The position numbers and the translations under genes are program-made. Positions 6,131 through 14,023 of a stretch of 26,512 nt of DNA are shown here, one piece after another. Numbering within the stretch: the first letter of the stretch is position 1; each line of letters starts with the position of its first letter. This DNA is from Candidatus Hydrogenedentes bacterium UBA2224 (lineage in GTDB: Bacteria; Hydrogenedentota; Hydrogenedentia; Hydrogenedentales; SLHB01), in NCBI GenBank assembly GCA_002348185.1, contig DDYW01000212.1, forward strand, positions 1 through 26,512, in the 5' to 3' direction. Under the pieces are notes generated by a model. The model made no database searches, was not told the DNA's origin, and saw only the letters and a program-made list of their open reading frames with translations.

Positions 6131-9043
6131 ATGGCTCCCGTAGTGATTGTTCTCCTGCTGACCGGTGCGCAACTGCAGTTGACCCCCGTGCCGCGGGAGG
6201 TCATCTTTGATGGCAAGGACGTGTTCCGGCTTTCGCCAACAGACCCCATCGTGATGCCGGATGCTCAGACGGCGCAGCGCGATACGGCGGTCGCACTGAT
6301 TCGGGGGGCCAGCGGGTTTGATCTGCCTGTGGTGACGGCCGATTCCCAGCGTCGGGGCGCACGGGGCATTTATGTGGGCGAATCGGGCGCGCGCGAGCCG
6401 GTCAGCCCCCGCAAACCCGGCAGCATCATGAACATCGTAAGCAGTAAGCCGTCCGCTCCGGCCCGGGGCTATTCCCTGCGCGTCACGGAGGACATGATCA
6501 CCATAGCCGGCGCCGATCCGGAAAGCACGTTTCACGGCGTACAGACGCTGTGTCAGTTGATCAACGAACGGGGCGAGAGCCCCTGCGTCACCATCACTGA
6601 CGCGCCCGAGCTGGCGTGGCGCGGCGCGTGGGTGCGGGGACCGCTCTCCGCGGCCCAGCTCGACGCGTTTGCCGCGTTGAAGTGCAATCTCATCGCCTTC
6701 GAAAGCGACGATTTCCTCGACGGGGCTTCCGAACGCCTCGACGGCTGGCGCGAGACCTTTGCCGAGGCGCGCCGGCGCTACATCGAACCCGTCCCCGTGA
6801 TTCGCACCCTCAAAAATGCCACCCCCCTGCTGCAACGCCACCCCGAGGCGGCCATCTCCCGGACGGTGACGGAGAGAGTCCGGCTCGAGGACGACAACTG
6901 GGCGCTTCTGTCGCATCCCAACGTGCTCGAGACGCCGGAAACGTCCATCACGGTTTCACAGACGACCACGACGTACCAGCCGGTCCGGGATTTCGCCATC
7001 GACCGGGGCGATTTCGCGTTCCCCTACAAGGCGACCAGCGCGCCGTGGCTGCTTCGCCGCAACATCGGCGGCGCCATTCCCGACGGCAGCACGGTGACCG
7101 TGACCTACACGTACGTGCCCCCGGGAACCTCCGACTGCCTGCCGCTGTCGGAGGCCACCGAACAGGCCTGGCTCGATACGCTGGAACCGGTCATGCGCGA
7201 ATTGAGACCCCGTCTCATTCTTGCGGCTCACGACTGGCCGGGAGATGTGGGTCACGATCCCCGCGCCGCCGCCTATTCCGGACGCGCCGAGGCCATGCTG
7301 GCCGATTCCGTCCGTAACCTCGACAAGCTGATCCGGCGGACCGAACCCGATGCACGGCTGCTCGTGGCGTCCGACGCGTTCCAGGGCACGCCGGAAACGA
7401 TGCGCGGGCTCGCCGCGGCCCTGCCCCGCTCCGCGGCCTGCGTCATCCAGCCTCCCGAAACGTCCGCGGCCCTGGGTCCGCTCCTCGAACCGTGGCTGGC
7501 CGCGGGTCTCGACGTGTTCGGCATGCCCCGGCCAGGAATCCAGGGCGCCTACGCCTGGGGCGGCGTGCTGTCCGGCGGGGAACGCCGGATCCGCGGGCTG
7601 CTGGTTCCGCTCGAAGCGGAAACCGTCCCGACGGCCGCGTTCAAGGTCGCGATGCAGAATTCCTGGTCGGCCGGCGTATCGCATTCTGTCTGGCCCGAAA
7701 CCCTCAACGCCTATTTCACCGCGGACCTCTGGGAGCCGGAATACGCCGAAGTGCTCGCAGCTGTGGCCGACCACATCGACCGCAACACCCTTGCCGGCCT
7801 GGTTCCTGAAGACATCCACCGCGCGTTTCTCGCGTTCACCAAGAGCATGGGGACGCGTCTTCCGGCCAGCGACCCGCAGGTCAAGCTCGTCTCGAGTCTC
7901 ATGGCCACCCTGACCGAATACCTCGCGCTGGAACGCGACTTCACCCGGGACCAGAATGCCGCGAGCATTCGGAAACTCATTCCGCTCGTCGAGCGCCAGA
8001 CTGCCCTCGATCCGCGCGCCGACGAGGCTCGCGCCCAGCGCATTCTCGACACGGTCCGCGGAAAAGGCCTGTTTGTGCCGTCGTCCATCCTGTTCGGCGT
8101 CTACCTGCTGCCCTATCGCGAGATGAAGCTTCTGGCGGGACACCGCCCCCTCGAGATCGTGGCGCAACCGGAATTCACCGATACCGAGCATACCGCGCAG
8201 GCCACCTACGATTTTCTGGCGGAGCCCGGACCCATCTGCCGCGTCGATTTCGACACGGTGGGCGCCGCGGCGGTCACCGTCGCGCGCAGCCGCGATGGCA
8301 AGACCTTCGAACCGGCGCAGCAATGGACTTCGCGCGAACGGGGCGGATTCCGCGCGCCAGCCATCCTCGACTCACCGGTCCGCACCCGGTACCTGCGCAT
8401 CACGGTCGACGCCCCGGCTGAACAGGCCGTATTGCGCAATCCCCGGGTGTTCGCTCTCAAAGGCCCCGCCGTCGGGGTGTGCGGGCGTTCGGACCTCGCG
8501 CCGGTGCTCGACGGGGCATTTAAAGAGAAATGCTGGCCGTCCGAGCCGCAAATCGACGGATTCCTGCTCGATAACGGGAAGATTTTCGCGGCCGCCCAGA
8601 CGACCGTCTGGATGTCGGCCACCCGCGACACCCTCTACATCGCCGCGTATGCTCGCGAACCCCGCATGGCGACCCTGGCCGCCACCCAGACCGCGCGCGA
8701 CGCTTCCTTGAGCGACGACGAACATCTGGCCGTAACGCTTCAGGCGCCGGGCAAGGTATCCTTCACGTTTGCGGTGAATCCCCGGGGCGCTCACTTCGAC
8801 AGCCGCAACGGCGACCCGGCCTGGAACGGCGACTGGCAGGTAGCCACCGCCTCGTACGAAGAGGGCTGGGCCGCCGAATTCGCGATCCCGTTCGCCACCC
8901 TCGGCGCGCAACCCCGGCGAAGCGAGGCCTGGCCAACGAATGTCACCCGATTCCGGAACAACGTTCATAAAGAACGCTCGGCCTGGGCCTACGACCCCAA
9001 AACCGGCCGCATGCCGGAATGGGGCAATATCATCTTCAATTGA
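6131..9043 (+). CDS. Large secreted GH20-like multidomain protein with C-terminal CBM9-type domain
   Basis: This 970-residue protein has a hydrophobic N-terminus (MAPVVIVLLLTGAQLQLTPVP), probably a short signal peptide. Residues about 17-160 resemble the GH20b domain that precedes family 20 hexosaminidase barrels (VPREVIF, RGIYVGE, GYSLRVTEDMITIAGADP, STFHGVQTLCQLI). Residues about 160-245 and 335-520 look like a barrel (APELAWRGAWVRG), but the H-x-G-G-D-E catalytic motif of GH20 is missing; the nearest segment is LILAAHDWPGD (362-372). A beta-rich module at about 246-332, ending in IPDGSTVTVTYTY, interrupts the barrel. Residues about 670-775 suggest an F5/8C-like sandwich, and 785-970 a CBM9/DOMON-type domain (VWMSATRDTLYIAAY, WAAEFAIPFATLG). 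The start has GGAGG ten bases upstream. Activity is unassigned. Confidence 0.85.
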   Translation: MAPVVIVLLLTGAQLQLTPVPREVIFDGKDVFRLSPTDPIVMPDAQTAQRDTAVALIRGASGFDLPVVTADSQRRGARGIYVGESGAREPVSPRKPGSIMNIVSSKPSAPARGYSLRVTEDMITIAGADPESTFHGVQTLCQLINERGESPCVTITDAPELAWRGAWVRGPLSAAQLDAFAALKCNLIAFESDDFLDGASERLDGWRETFAEARRRYIEPVPVIRTLKNATPLLQRHPEAAISRTVTERVRLEDDNWALLSHPNVLETPETSITVSQTTTTYQPVRDFAIDRGDFAFPYKATSAPWLLRRNIGGAIPDGSTVTVTYTYVPPGTSDCLPLSEATEQAWLDTLEPVMRELRPRLILAAHDWPGDVGHDPRAAAYSGRAEAMLADSVRNLDKLIRRTEPDARLLVASDAFQGTPETMRGLAAALPRSAACVIQPPETSAALGPLLEPWLAAGLDVFGMPRPGIQGAYAWGGVLSGGERRIRGLLVPLEAETVPTAAFKVAMQNSWSAGVSHSVWPETLNAYFTADLWEPEYAEVLAAVADHIDRNTLAGLVPEDIHRAFLAFTKSMGTRLPASDPQVKLVSSLMATLTEYLALERDFTRDQNAASIRKLIPLVERQTALDPRADEARAQRILDTVRGKGLFVPSSILFGVYLLPYREMKLLAGHRPLEIVAQPEFTDTEHTAQATYDFLAEPGPICRVDFDTVGAAAVTVARSRDGKTFEPAQQWTSRERGGFRAPAILDSPVRTRYLRITVDAPAEQAVLRNPRVFALKGPAVGVCGRSDLAPVLDGAFKEKCWPSEPQIDGFLLDNGKIFAAAQTTVWMSATRDTLYIAAYAREPRMATLAATQTARDASLSDDEHLAVTLQAPGKVSFTFAVNPRGAHFDSRNGDPAWNGDWQVATASYEEGWAAEFAIPFATLGAQPRRSEAWPTNVTRFRNNVHKERSAWAYDPKTGRMPEWGNIIFN

Positions 9044-9065
9044 GACGGTCGCGGAACGGCCGCGC

Positions 9066-9094
9066 TTGACTGGCCGCACCCGCTGTTGTTGAAT
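9066..9094 (+). promoter_or_regulatory. Putative promoter of the dehydrogenase operon
   Basis: TTGACT (9066-9071), a 17-base spacer and TTGAAT (9089-9094) form a moderate sigma70-like promoter 42 bases before ATG 9137. The -10 is weak (four of six matches). Confidence 0.35.
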
Positions 9095-9136
9095 ACGAAC
9101 GCGGAACGTAATGACCGCACACCAGGAACACATCGC

Positions 9137-10090
9137 ATGAACGCTTTGGTTTTTGACGGCGAACCCCGCTTCGCCACCGTGCCCAAACCGGCGCCCGGGC
9201 CGGGCGAGGCCCTGATTCGGGTCCGCTGCGCGGGCATCTGCAATACGGACATCGAAATCCTCCGGGGCTATATGGGGTTTGCGGGCATTCCCGGGCACGA
9301 ATTCGTCGGCGTTGTGGAGGAGGCCTCCAACGGCCATCTGCTGGGCAAACGCGTGGTCGGCGAGATCAATTGCGTCTGCGGCGCCTGTCCATACTGCGAG
9401 ATGGAAATGCCCAATCACTGCAGCCGGCGCACGGTCCTCGGGATCCAGGGCCGCGACGGCGCATTCGCGGAATACCTCGTCCTCCCCGAGGAAAACCTGC
9501 ACCTGGTGCCGGACGAACTGCCCGACGAGGTGGCTGTGTTCACGGAGCCGGCGGCCGCGGCGTTCCGTATCCTCGAACAGGTGGAGATCGACGCCGCCGA
9601 CCGGATCATCGTGCTCGGCGACGGCAAGCTCGGCCTGCTCGCGGCCCAAGTGCTGTGGTTGCAGGCCAAGAACCTCGTGTGCGTGGGAAAACATGCCTGG
9701 AAACTGGCCTTGCTCGAGCCGCTCCGCATCCATACCGCCCTGGCGGATGAATTCATCGAGCCCGGCGCGGAGGTTGTGGTCGAGGCCACGGGCTCGGCAG
9801 CCGGATTGGAACGCGCGTTGCGCCTCGTGCGCCCCGAAGGCGTGGTCGTGCTCAAGACCACCGTCGCCGGCACGTCGCAGATGGACCTGAGCCTTCCCGT
9901 GATCAACGAGGTTCAGATCGTCGGCTCGCGGTGCGGCCCGTTCCGGCCCGCCCTCGAGGCGCTGGCCCTCGGTACCCTCGTGGTCCGGCCCATGATCACG
10001 GCCACCTATCCCCTGGAAGAGGCCGACCGGGCGTTCGAACATGCCCAGTCCGGCAATGCGGTCAAGATCGTGCTTCGAATGTCGGAGTGA
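9137..10090 (+). CDS. Zinc-dependent MDR alcohol/polyol dehydrogenase
   Basis: A 317-residue medium-chain dehydrogenase, somewhat shorter than typical 340-350-residue members. Catalytic zinc ligands are visible: Cys35 in GICNTD, His54-Glu55 in GHEF and Glu138 in TEPAA. The structural zinc lobe has Cys81, Cys84, Cys87 and Cys95 in the usual C-x2-C-x2-C-x7-C spacing. The Rossmann nucleotide site is VLGDGKLGLL (159-168). Relatives include sorbitol, threonine and other polyol dehydrogenases; substrate is unassigned. ATG 9137 is chosen for AGGA nine bases upstream and because the MDR fold starts directly at MNALVF; an upstream extension of the frame to 9086 is unlikely. A sugar isomerase-like gene follows after 41 bp, suggesting one transcript. 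Confidence 0.93.
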   Translation: MNALVFDGEPRFATVPKPAPGPGEALIRVRCAGICNTDIEILRGYMGFAGIPGHEFVGVVEEASNGHLLGKRVVGEINCVCGACPYCEMEMPNHCSRRTVLGIQGRDGAFAEYLVLPEENLHLVPDELPDEVAVFTEPAAAAFRILEQVEIDAADRIIVLGDGKLGLLAAQVLWLQAKNLVCVGKHAWKLALLEPLRIHTALADEFIEPGAEVVVEATGSAAGLERALRLVRPEGVVVLKTTVAGTSQMDLSLPVINEVQIVGSRCGPFRPALEALALGTLVVRPMITATYPLEEADRAFEHAQSGNAVKIVLRMSE

Positions 10091-10131
10091 CCCGCTGCCG
10101 AAGCGCTGGCGGGGAGTGGAGGAAATGCGCC

Positions 10132-10965
10132 ATGAAAGTCGGCATGTTAACCGGCCCTCTGAACCACGAGCCCCTGAAAACGGTATTCGATTTCGCGGAG
10201 GACGCGGGCATCCCGTGTCTCGAAGTGTGGGCCGGGCCCGGGAGCAAGCACATCGATCCCGCCCGGCTGACGGCCGCCCGCGCGCGGCAGATCACGGTCG
10301 AGACGGCCGAGCGGGGCATCGAGATCACCTCGCTCGCGTATTACACCATGGACCTGACCGTCCCCAAAGCCACCCGCGGCGTGCAGGCTCATGCGAAAAA
10401 GTGTATCGACGCCGCCGCGCTCCTCGGGGTGCCCGTGGTCTGTATGCTCGCGGGCGGGCCGGCGCCGGGCATGAGCAAGCACAAGACCATTTACGAGGTC
10501 CTGCCGAAGGTCTTCAAACCGATCCTTGCCCATGCCCGCAAGAAAGGCATCCGGATCGCCCTCGAAAACTACTTCGAGACCTGTCTGCAGGGTCTGGACA
10601 CCTTCGACGCCCTGTTTGACGCCATTCCCGATGACCACTTCGGGTTGAATTACGATCCAAGCCACCTCTATCACATGGAATGCGACCATTTGGAGCCCAT
10701 CGCGATGTTCCCGGATCGCCTCTTCCACACCCACGCCAAAGACACGCTCGTGGACAAGGCGGCCCGCGCCTACCTCGGCGTGTATGGTTCGGGCTGGTGG
10801 CGCTACGTGATTCCCGGCTTCGGCAACATTAACTGGGGCGAATACATCAGCCACCTTCGCCATGCCGGGTACGACGGTGTCCTGAGCATCGAACACGAAG
10901 ACGAGACCCAGACGCCCGAAGAGGGGTTCATGCGCGGCGCGGCCTTTCTCGAACAGTTCTGCTGA
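10132..10965 (+). CDS. Sugar phosphate isomerase/epimerase family (xylose isomerase-like TIM barrel)
   Basis: The 277-residue cytosolic protein is an AP-endonuclease-2-type TIM barrel. Candidate metal ligands follow the family pattern: Glu145 in RIALENY, Asp175 and His178 in NYDPSHL, His201 in FHTHAKD and Glu254 in LSIEHED. Members epimerise or isomerise sugars and keto-sugars, and some act in inositol or C-glycoside breakdown. GGAGG (10118-10122) lies nine bases before ATG 10132. It sits 41 bp after the dehydrogenase and 14 bp before the GT9 gene, so it is probably the second gene of the operon. With the dehydrogenase it could process an oxidised (keto) sugar; this is inference. Confidence 0.9.
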   Translation: MKVGMLTGPLNHEPLKTVFDFAEDAGIPCLEVWAGPGSKHIDPARLTAARARQITVETAERGIEITSLAYYTMDLTVPKATRGVQAHAKKCIDAAALLGVPVVCMLAGGPAPGMSKHKTIYEVLPKVFKPILAHARKKGIRIALENYFETCLQGLDTFDALFDAIPDDHFGLNYDPSHLYHMECDHLEPIAMFPDRLFHTHAKDTLVDKAARAYLGVYGSGWWRYVIPGFGNINWGEYISHLRHAGYDGVLSIEHEDETQTPEEGFMRGAAFLEQFC

Positions 10966-10979
10966 GGAGACCTTTCCGC

Positions 10980-11858
10980 GTGTCTGCCGACAGGCCACAG
11001 ACGCCATGGGGGGACAAGGGGCCGGGGCGGCCCAGGGTCCTGGTCGTGCATACGGGCGGGATTGGCGATTTCCTGCTCTGCTGCCCGTCGATCGAGCGTC
11101 TCGCGCGCGAGGCCGCGATTGAACTGCTCGGACAGCCCGGCCGCCTGGCGCTGGCGCTCGGCGCAGGACTGGCGGAGCGCGTCCACGACATGGACGCGGC
11201 CGGTTTTGATTCGCTCTTCGCCGTCCCTTCCGAGACCATCCGGGCGCTCCTGTCGCGATTCGACGCGGCAGTGGTCTGGATGCGCGATGACGACGGCGCC
11301 TTGAAACGGGCCATCCACTCCTGCGGTCTGCACGACGTGCGCGCCTTCCCGGGGCTTCCGCCCGAAGGCTGGAACCGCCACGCCTCCGAGTATTACCTGC
11401 ACTGCCTCGGATACGAAACGTCCGCGCCGTTCCGCCTGTCCGTGGCTCCCGTCGATACGCCCCTGGACGTGATCATTCATCCCGGAAGCGGAGGCAACGC
11501 GAAGAACTGGCCGCTCGAGCGGTTCCTGCGCCTCGCTGAAGCGCTTCGCGCAAGGGGCAGAGCGGTCCGCTGGTGCGTCGGACCCGCCGAGGAGGGGGTC
11601 ACCCTGCCCGCGGACGCGAAAATCGTTTGTGAGCCTTCCTTGACGGCCCTGGCGCGTTGCCTGGCGGCGGCGCGCGACTACGTCGGCAACGACAGCGGCG
11701 TCACGCATCTCGCGGCGGCATGCGGAACACGCACCACGGCCGTATTCGGACCGACGGACGCCCGGATCTGGGCGCCGCGCGGCGCGCATGTGCGGGTCGT
11801 GCGCGGCATACCTTGGCCCGGGGTCGACGACGTCCTGTCCGCCCTGCTCCACGGCTGA
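10980..11858 (+). CDS. Glycosyltransferase family 9 (heptosyltransferase-like)
   Basis: The 292-residue GT-B enzyme resembles ADP-heptose:LPS heptosyltransferases. Landmarks are VHTGGIGDFLLCCP (23-36, with Asp30 where the family has its catalytic acid), IIHPGSGGNAKNWP (165-178, donor phosphate loop) and YVGNDSGVTHLAAACGTRTTAVFGPTD (234-260). It is shorter than classical WaaC/WaaF (about 320-350). Start is GTG 10980, because GAGGAG (10964-10969) overlaps the preceding stop codon and lies 10 bases upstream. That overlap suggests translation coupled to the isomerase gene. Likely role is adding a sugar to LPS core or another cell-envelope glycan. Its place in an operon with a sugar dehydrogenase and isomerase is unusual. 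Confidence 0.88.
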   Translation: MSADRPQTPWGDKGPGRPRVLVVHTGGIGDFLLCCPSIERLAREAAIELLGQPGRLALALGAGLAERVHDMDAAGFDSLFAVPSETIRALLSRFDAAVVWMRDDDGALKRAIHSCGLHDVRAFPGLPPEGWNRHASEYYLHCLGYETSAPFRLSVAPVDTPLDVIIHPGSGGNAKNWPLERFLRLAEALRARGRAVRWCVGPAEEGVTLPADAKIVCEPSLTALARCLAAARDYVGNDSGVTHLAAACGTRTTAVFGPTDARIWAPRGAHVRVVRGIPWPGVDDVLSALLHG

Positions 11859-11863
11859 GTCTA

Positions 11864-11872
11864 TGCTATGAT
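11864..11872 (+). promoter_or_regulatory. Extended -10 promoter of the DUF1080 gene
   Basis: TGC-TATGAT (11864-11872) is a strong extended -10, lying 60 bases before ATG 11933. It indicates transcription independent of the preceding GT9 gene. Confidence 0.5.
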
Positions 11873-11932
11873 ATGCGCCGTTTGAAGATGCTGCCGCGGA
11901 AACGGCATGGACTGGATATGGAGGATGCGTAT

Positions 11933-12679
11933 ATGCGTTATGTCTTTCCAGTGTTGATGCTCTGCGCGCTGGCCGGGGTCCCGGCAGCCTGGAGCGCCGC
12001 GGAAGACTCCGCGCCCGCCGGAAAAGAAACCGCTGTGCAGACCGATGGCACGTCAGAGGCGACGCCCTATGTGCTGTTTAACGGCGAAGATTTCGAGGGG
12101 TGGAAGCTCTTCCTCCCCGACGAAACTGTCGATCCCGCAACCGTCTGGACCGCGAAAGACGGGGTGGTCCGCTGCAGCGGCAGTCCGGCGGGGTACATGC
12201 GCACCGTGAAGAAGTTCTCAAACTACAAACTCACCTTCGAGTGGCGCTGGCCCGAAAAGGGCGGCAACAGCGGCTGCCTCCTGCACATCAACGGGGAAGA
12301 CAAGGTATGGCCCAGGAGCATCGAGTCGCAGTTGCACAGCGGCGATGCCGGCGATTTCTGGGTCATCGACGGCACGGATTTCAACGAACACAAACCCAAC
12401 AAACCCGATGATCGCCGCGTGCCGAAAGCGTCAGCGAGCAACGAAAAGCCCCTGGGTGAATGGAACAAGAAAGAGGTCATCTGTTCTGGGAACACCATCA
12501 AGGTCTTCGTGAACGGCCTGCTGCAGAATGTTGCCACAGAAACCACGGTGAATGAGGGCCATATCGGGCTCCAAAGCGAAGGCGCGCCCATCGAGTTTCG
12601 CAACATCCTGCTCTGGCCCGTGCCCGAGGAAAACCTCGAGACGAAAGCAGACGCTGCTCCGGCCCAGGACGGCTCCTGA
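11933..12679 (+). CDS. Secreted DUF1080 protein (3-keto-disaccharide hydrolase family)
   Basis: A 248-residue exported protein with signal peptide MRYVFPVLMLCALAGVPAAW and probable cleavage after the Ala-rich segment near residue 22. It has one concanavalin-like jelly-roll DUF1080 domain: LFNGEDFEGWK (48-58), FEWRWPEKGGNSGCLLHI (102-119), SIESQLHSGDAGDFWVI (129-145), GHIGLQSEG (209-217) and FRNI (222-225). Characterised members hydrolyse 3-keto-glycosides; many others are only predicted. GGAGG (11920-11924) eight bases upstream fixes ATG 11933. The C-terminus is an Ala/Glu-rich tail. It lies 74 bp downstream of GT9, with its own promoter. Confidence 0.92.
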   Translation: MRYVFPVLMLCALAGVPAAWSAAEDSAPAGKETAVQTDGTSEATPYVLFNGEDFEGWKLFLPDETVDPATVWTAKDGVVRCSGSPAGYMRTVKKFSNYKLTFEWRWPEKGGNSGCLLHINGEDKVWPRSIESQLHSGDAGDFWVIDGTDFNEHKPNKPDDRRVPKASASNEKPLGEWNKKEVICSGNTIKVFVNGLLQNVATETTVNEGHIGLQSEGAPIEFRNILLWPVPEENLETKADAAPAQDGS

Positions 12680-12765
12680 CCGGCCGTGCGCATCCGCCCG
12701 GCAGCGGCGCGCATGGCGGCGCTGTTGTGAAACCGCAGGGCCAGCCGCTACCATGGCTTCCGGTC

Positions 12766-13728
12766 ATGGGGGAGCAGACACAAACGGCTTTTGAAGATGC
12801 CGCGGCGCTGCTGGCGCTGGCATTGACGCCGGGCATCGGCCCGCATTCGGTCCGGCTGGCGCTCGAAACGGCCGCCCGGTTGGGTCTGCCCCCTTCCGCA
12901 TTCATCGCGCTGCCGCTCCACCGCCTGCTCGCCGCGTTTCCGTCCCGGCGCGACGCCGTGGCCGCACGGATCGCCGAACAGACCCGGGCCTGGCGGGCGA
13001 CGGCCCGCCGGCTGCTCGAGCAGGTGCTCGAATCGGGCGGAGCTTATCTGTCTCTGAACGACACGGCTTATCCGCGGATGCTGCGCGCGCATCTTGGGAG
13101 GGCCGCGCCGCCGCTTTTGTTCTTCAGAGGCCCCCTCGAGCTCCTTGCCCGCCCGGGAACGGCCGTCGTCGGCACGCGAACCCCGCTGCCCGGCGCGCGT
13201 GATGCGGCGTCGGTCGTGGCGCGTTTCGCTGCGAAAACGGGCGATGTCCTGATCAGCGGCGCGGCCGAGGGCATCGACATAACGGCCCACAGCGCCGCCC
13301 TCGTCGCCGGCGGTACGACCCTCGCCGTGCTGCCCCAGGGCGTGCTCACCTGGACGCCGCCGCACTGCATCGAACAGGCGGTCCGCGACGGACGCGCCTT
13401 GCTGCTCAGTCCGTTTCCGCCGGACGCCCCCTGGAGACGCTACGCCGCCGTGACGCGCAACGATCTGATCGCCGCCCTCGCCCGTCTCATCCTGGTCATC
13501 GCTCCGCAGAAAACCGGCGGCAGCGTCCGGACCGGGCTGAGCGGCCGCAGGCAAGGCAAAACCGTCGCGGTGTGGCGGCACGCACCGGGCGCATTGCCCC
13601 GGACCCTGCTCGGCGCGGGTTGCAGCGATCTGGGGGCCGCTGAGGGTATCGAACTGGAACAGCAGCTTCACGGCCTGTGGCGTCAAGCACCGGCCCTGCA
13701 CGCCGGCCCGCCCGACCTGTGGGAATGA
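12766..13728 (+). CDS. Divergent DprA/Smf-family DNA-processing protein
   Basis: From ATG 12766 the product is 320 residues. An N-terminal helical region with LALALTPGIGPHSV (15-28) precedes the Rossmann-like DprA domain: AVVGTRTPLPGA (133-144), LISGAAEGIDITAHSAALVAGG (162-183) and LAVLPQGV (186-193). DprA loads RecA onto incoming single-stranded DNA during natural transformation. The usual F-P-x-R-N-R segment is RYAAVTRNDLIAAL (225-238), and the S-G-S/T-L-I-T-A motif is TGGSVRTGLSGR. The C-terminal winged helix is not evident. The protein may thus be a divergent or specialised DprA. An earlier GTG at 12727 is in frame; neither start has a clear Shine-Dalgarno, so the start is uncertain. Confidence 0.8.
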   Translation: MGEQTQTAFEDAAALLALALTPGIGPHSVRLALETAARLGLPPSAFIALPLHRLLAAFPSRRDAVAARIAEQTRAWRATARRLLEQVLESGGAYLSLNDTAYPRMLRAHLGRAAPPLLFFRGPLELLARPGTAVVGTRTPLPGARDAASVVARFAAKTGDVLISGAAEGIDITAHSAALVAGGTTLAVLPQGVLTWTPPHCIEQAVRDGRALLLSPFPPDAPWRRYAAVTRNDLIAALARLILVIAPQKTGGSVRTGLSGRRQGKTVAVWRHAPGALPRTLLGAGCSDLGAAEGIELEQQLHGLWRQAPALHAGPPDLWE

Positions 13729-13749
13729 CTCGATCAACCCGCGGCTTCC

Positions 13750-13758
13750 TGATACACT
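13750..13758 (+). promoter_or_regulatory. Putative extended -10 for the 65-residue gene
   Basis: TGA-TACACT (13750-13758) resembles the TGn plus TATACT elements seen upstream of other genes in this window. It lies 41 bases before ATG 13800. Confidence 0.35.
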
Positions 13759-13799
13759 GGGCTCGAGAAGAACTCGGGAGCTGAGTGAGGGGCCATGCC

Positions 13800-13997
13800 A
13801 TGGTTTTTATCAAGACGTTCAAAGGATACGAGGACAAGACAGCGTCCCTCGACGCCGAGGTCAATGAGTGGATCGCCCGAAACGCGCCCGAAATCGTCGA
13901 TATCAAGACCGTCCTGGGCCATGAGAACGGGTCGCGGACCGGCTCCGGCGACGTCCTCTACACGGTGCTGTACCGCGCCGACGCGCCGTTGGACTGA
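13800..13997 (+). CDS. Small uncharacterised protein, 65 aa
   Basis: The product begins MVFIKTFKGYEDKTASLDAE and continues with IVDIKTVLGHENGS and a C-terminal DVLYTVLYRADAP. It shows no signal peptide or membrane segment. The alternating strand-helix-strand pattern (an amphipathic strand, a helix rich in Asp/Glu/Trp, then two strands) suggests a small compact alpha/beta domain. I do not recognise a named family. ATG 13800 is preferred because AGGGG lies about eight bases upstream; a GTG at 13785 is in frame. It is followed convergently by the serine-hydrolase/NamZ gene 26 bp away. Confidence 0.65.
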   Translation: MVFIKTFKGYEDKTASLDAEVNEWIARNAPEIVDIKTVLGHENGSRTGSGDVLYTVLYRADAPLD

Positions 13998-14023
13998 GTG
14001 GCGGAGCGGAAAACGTCCGCGGC

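Noticed and set aside
6956..8323. 455-residue leftward frame inside the GH20-like gene, and a 556-residue leftward frame at 8372-10042
   Set aside because: Both are mirror frames of GC-rich coding DNA. The 8372-10042 frame spans two rightward genes and contains no recognisable domain.
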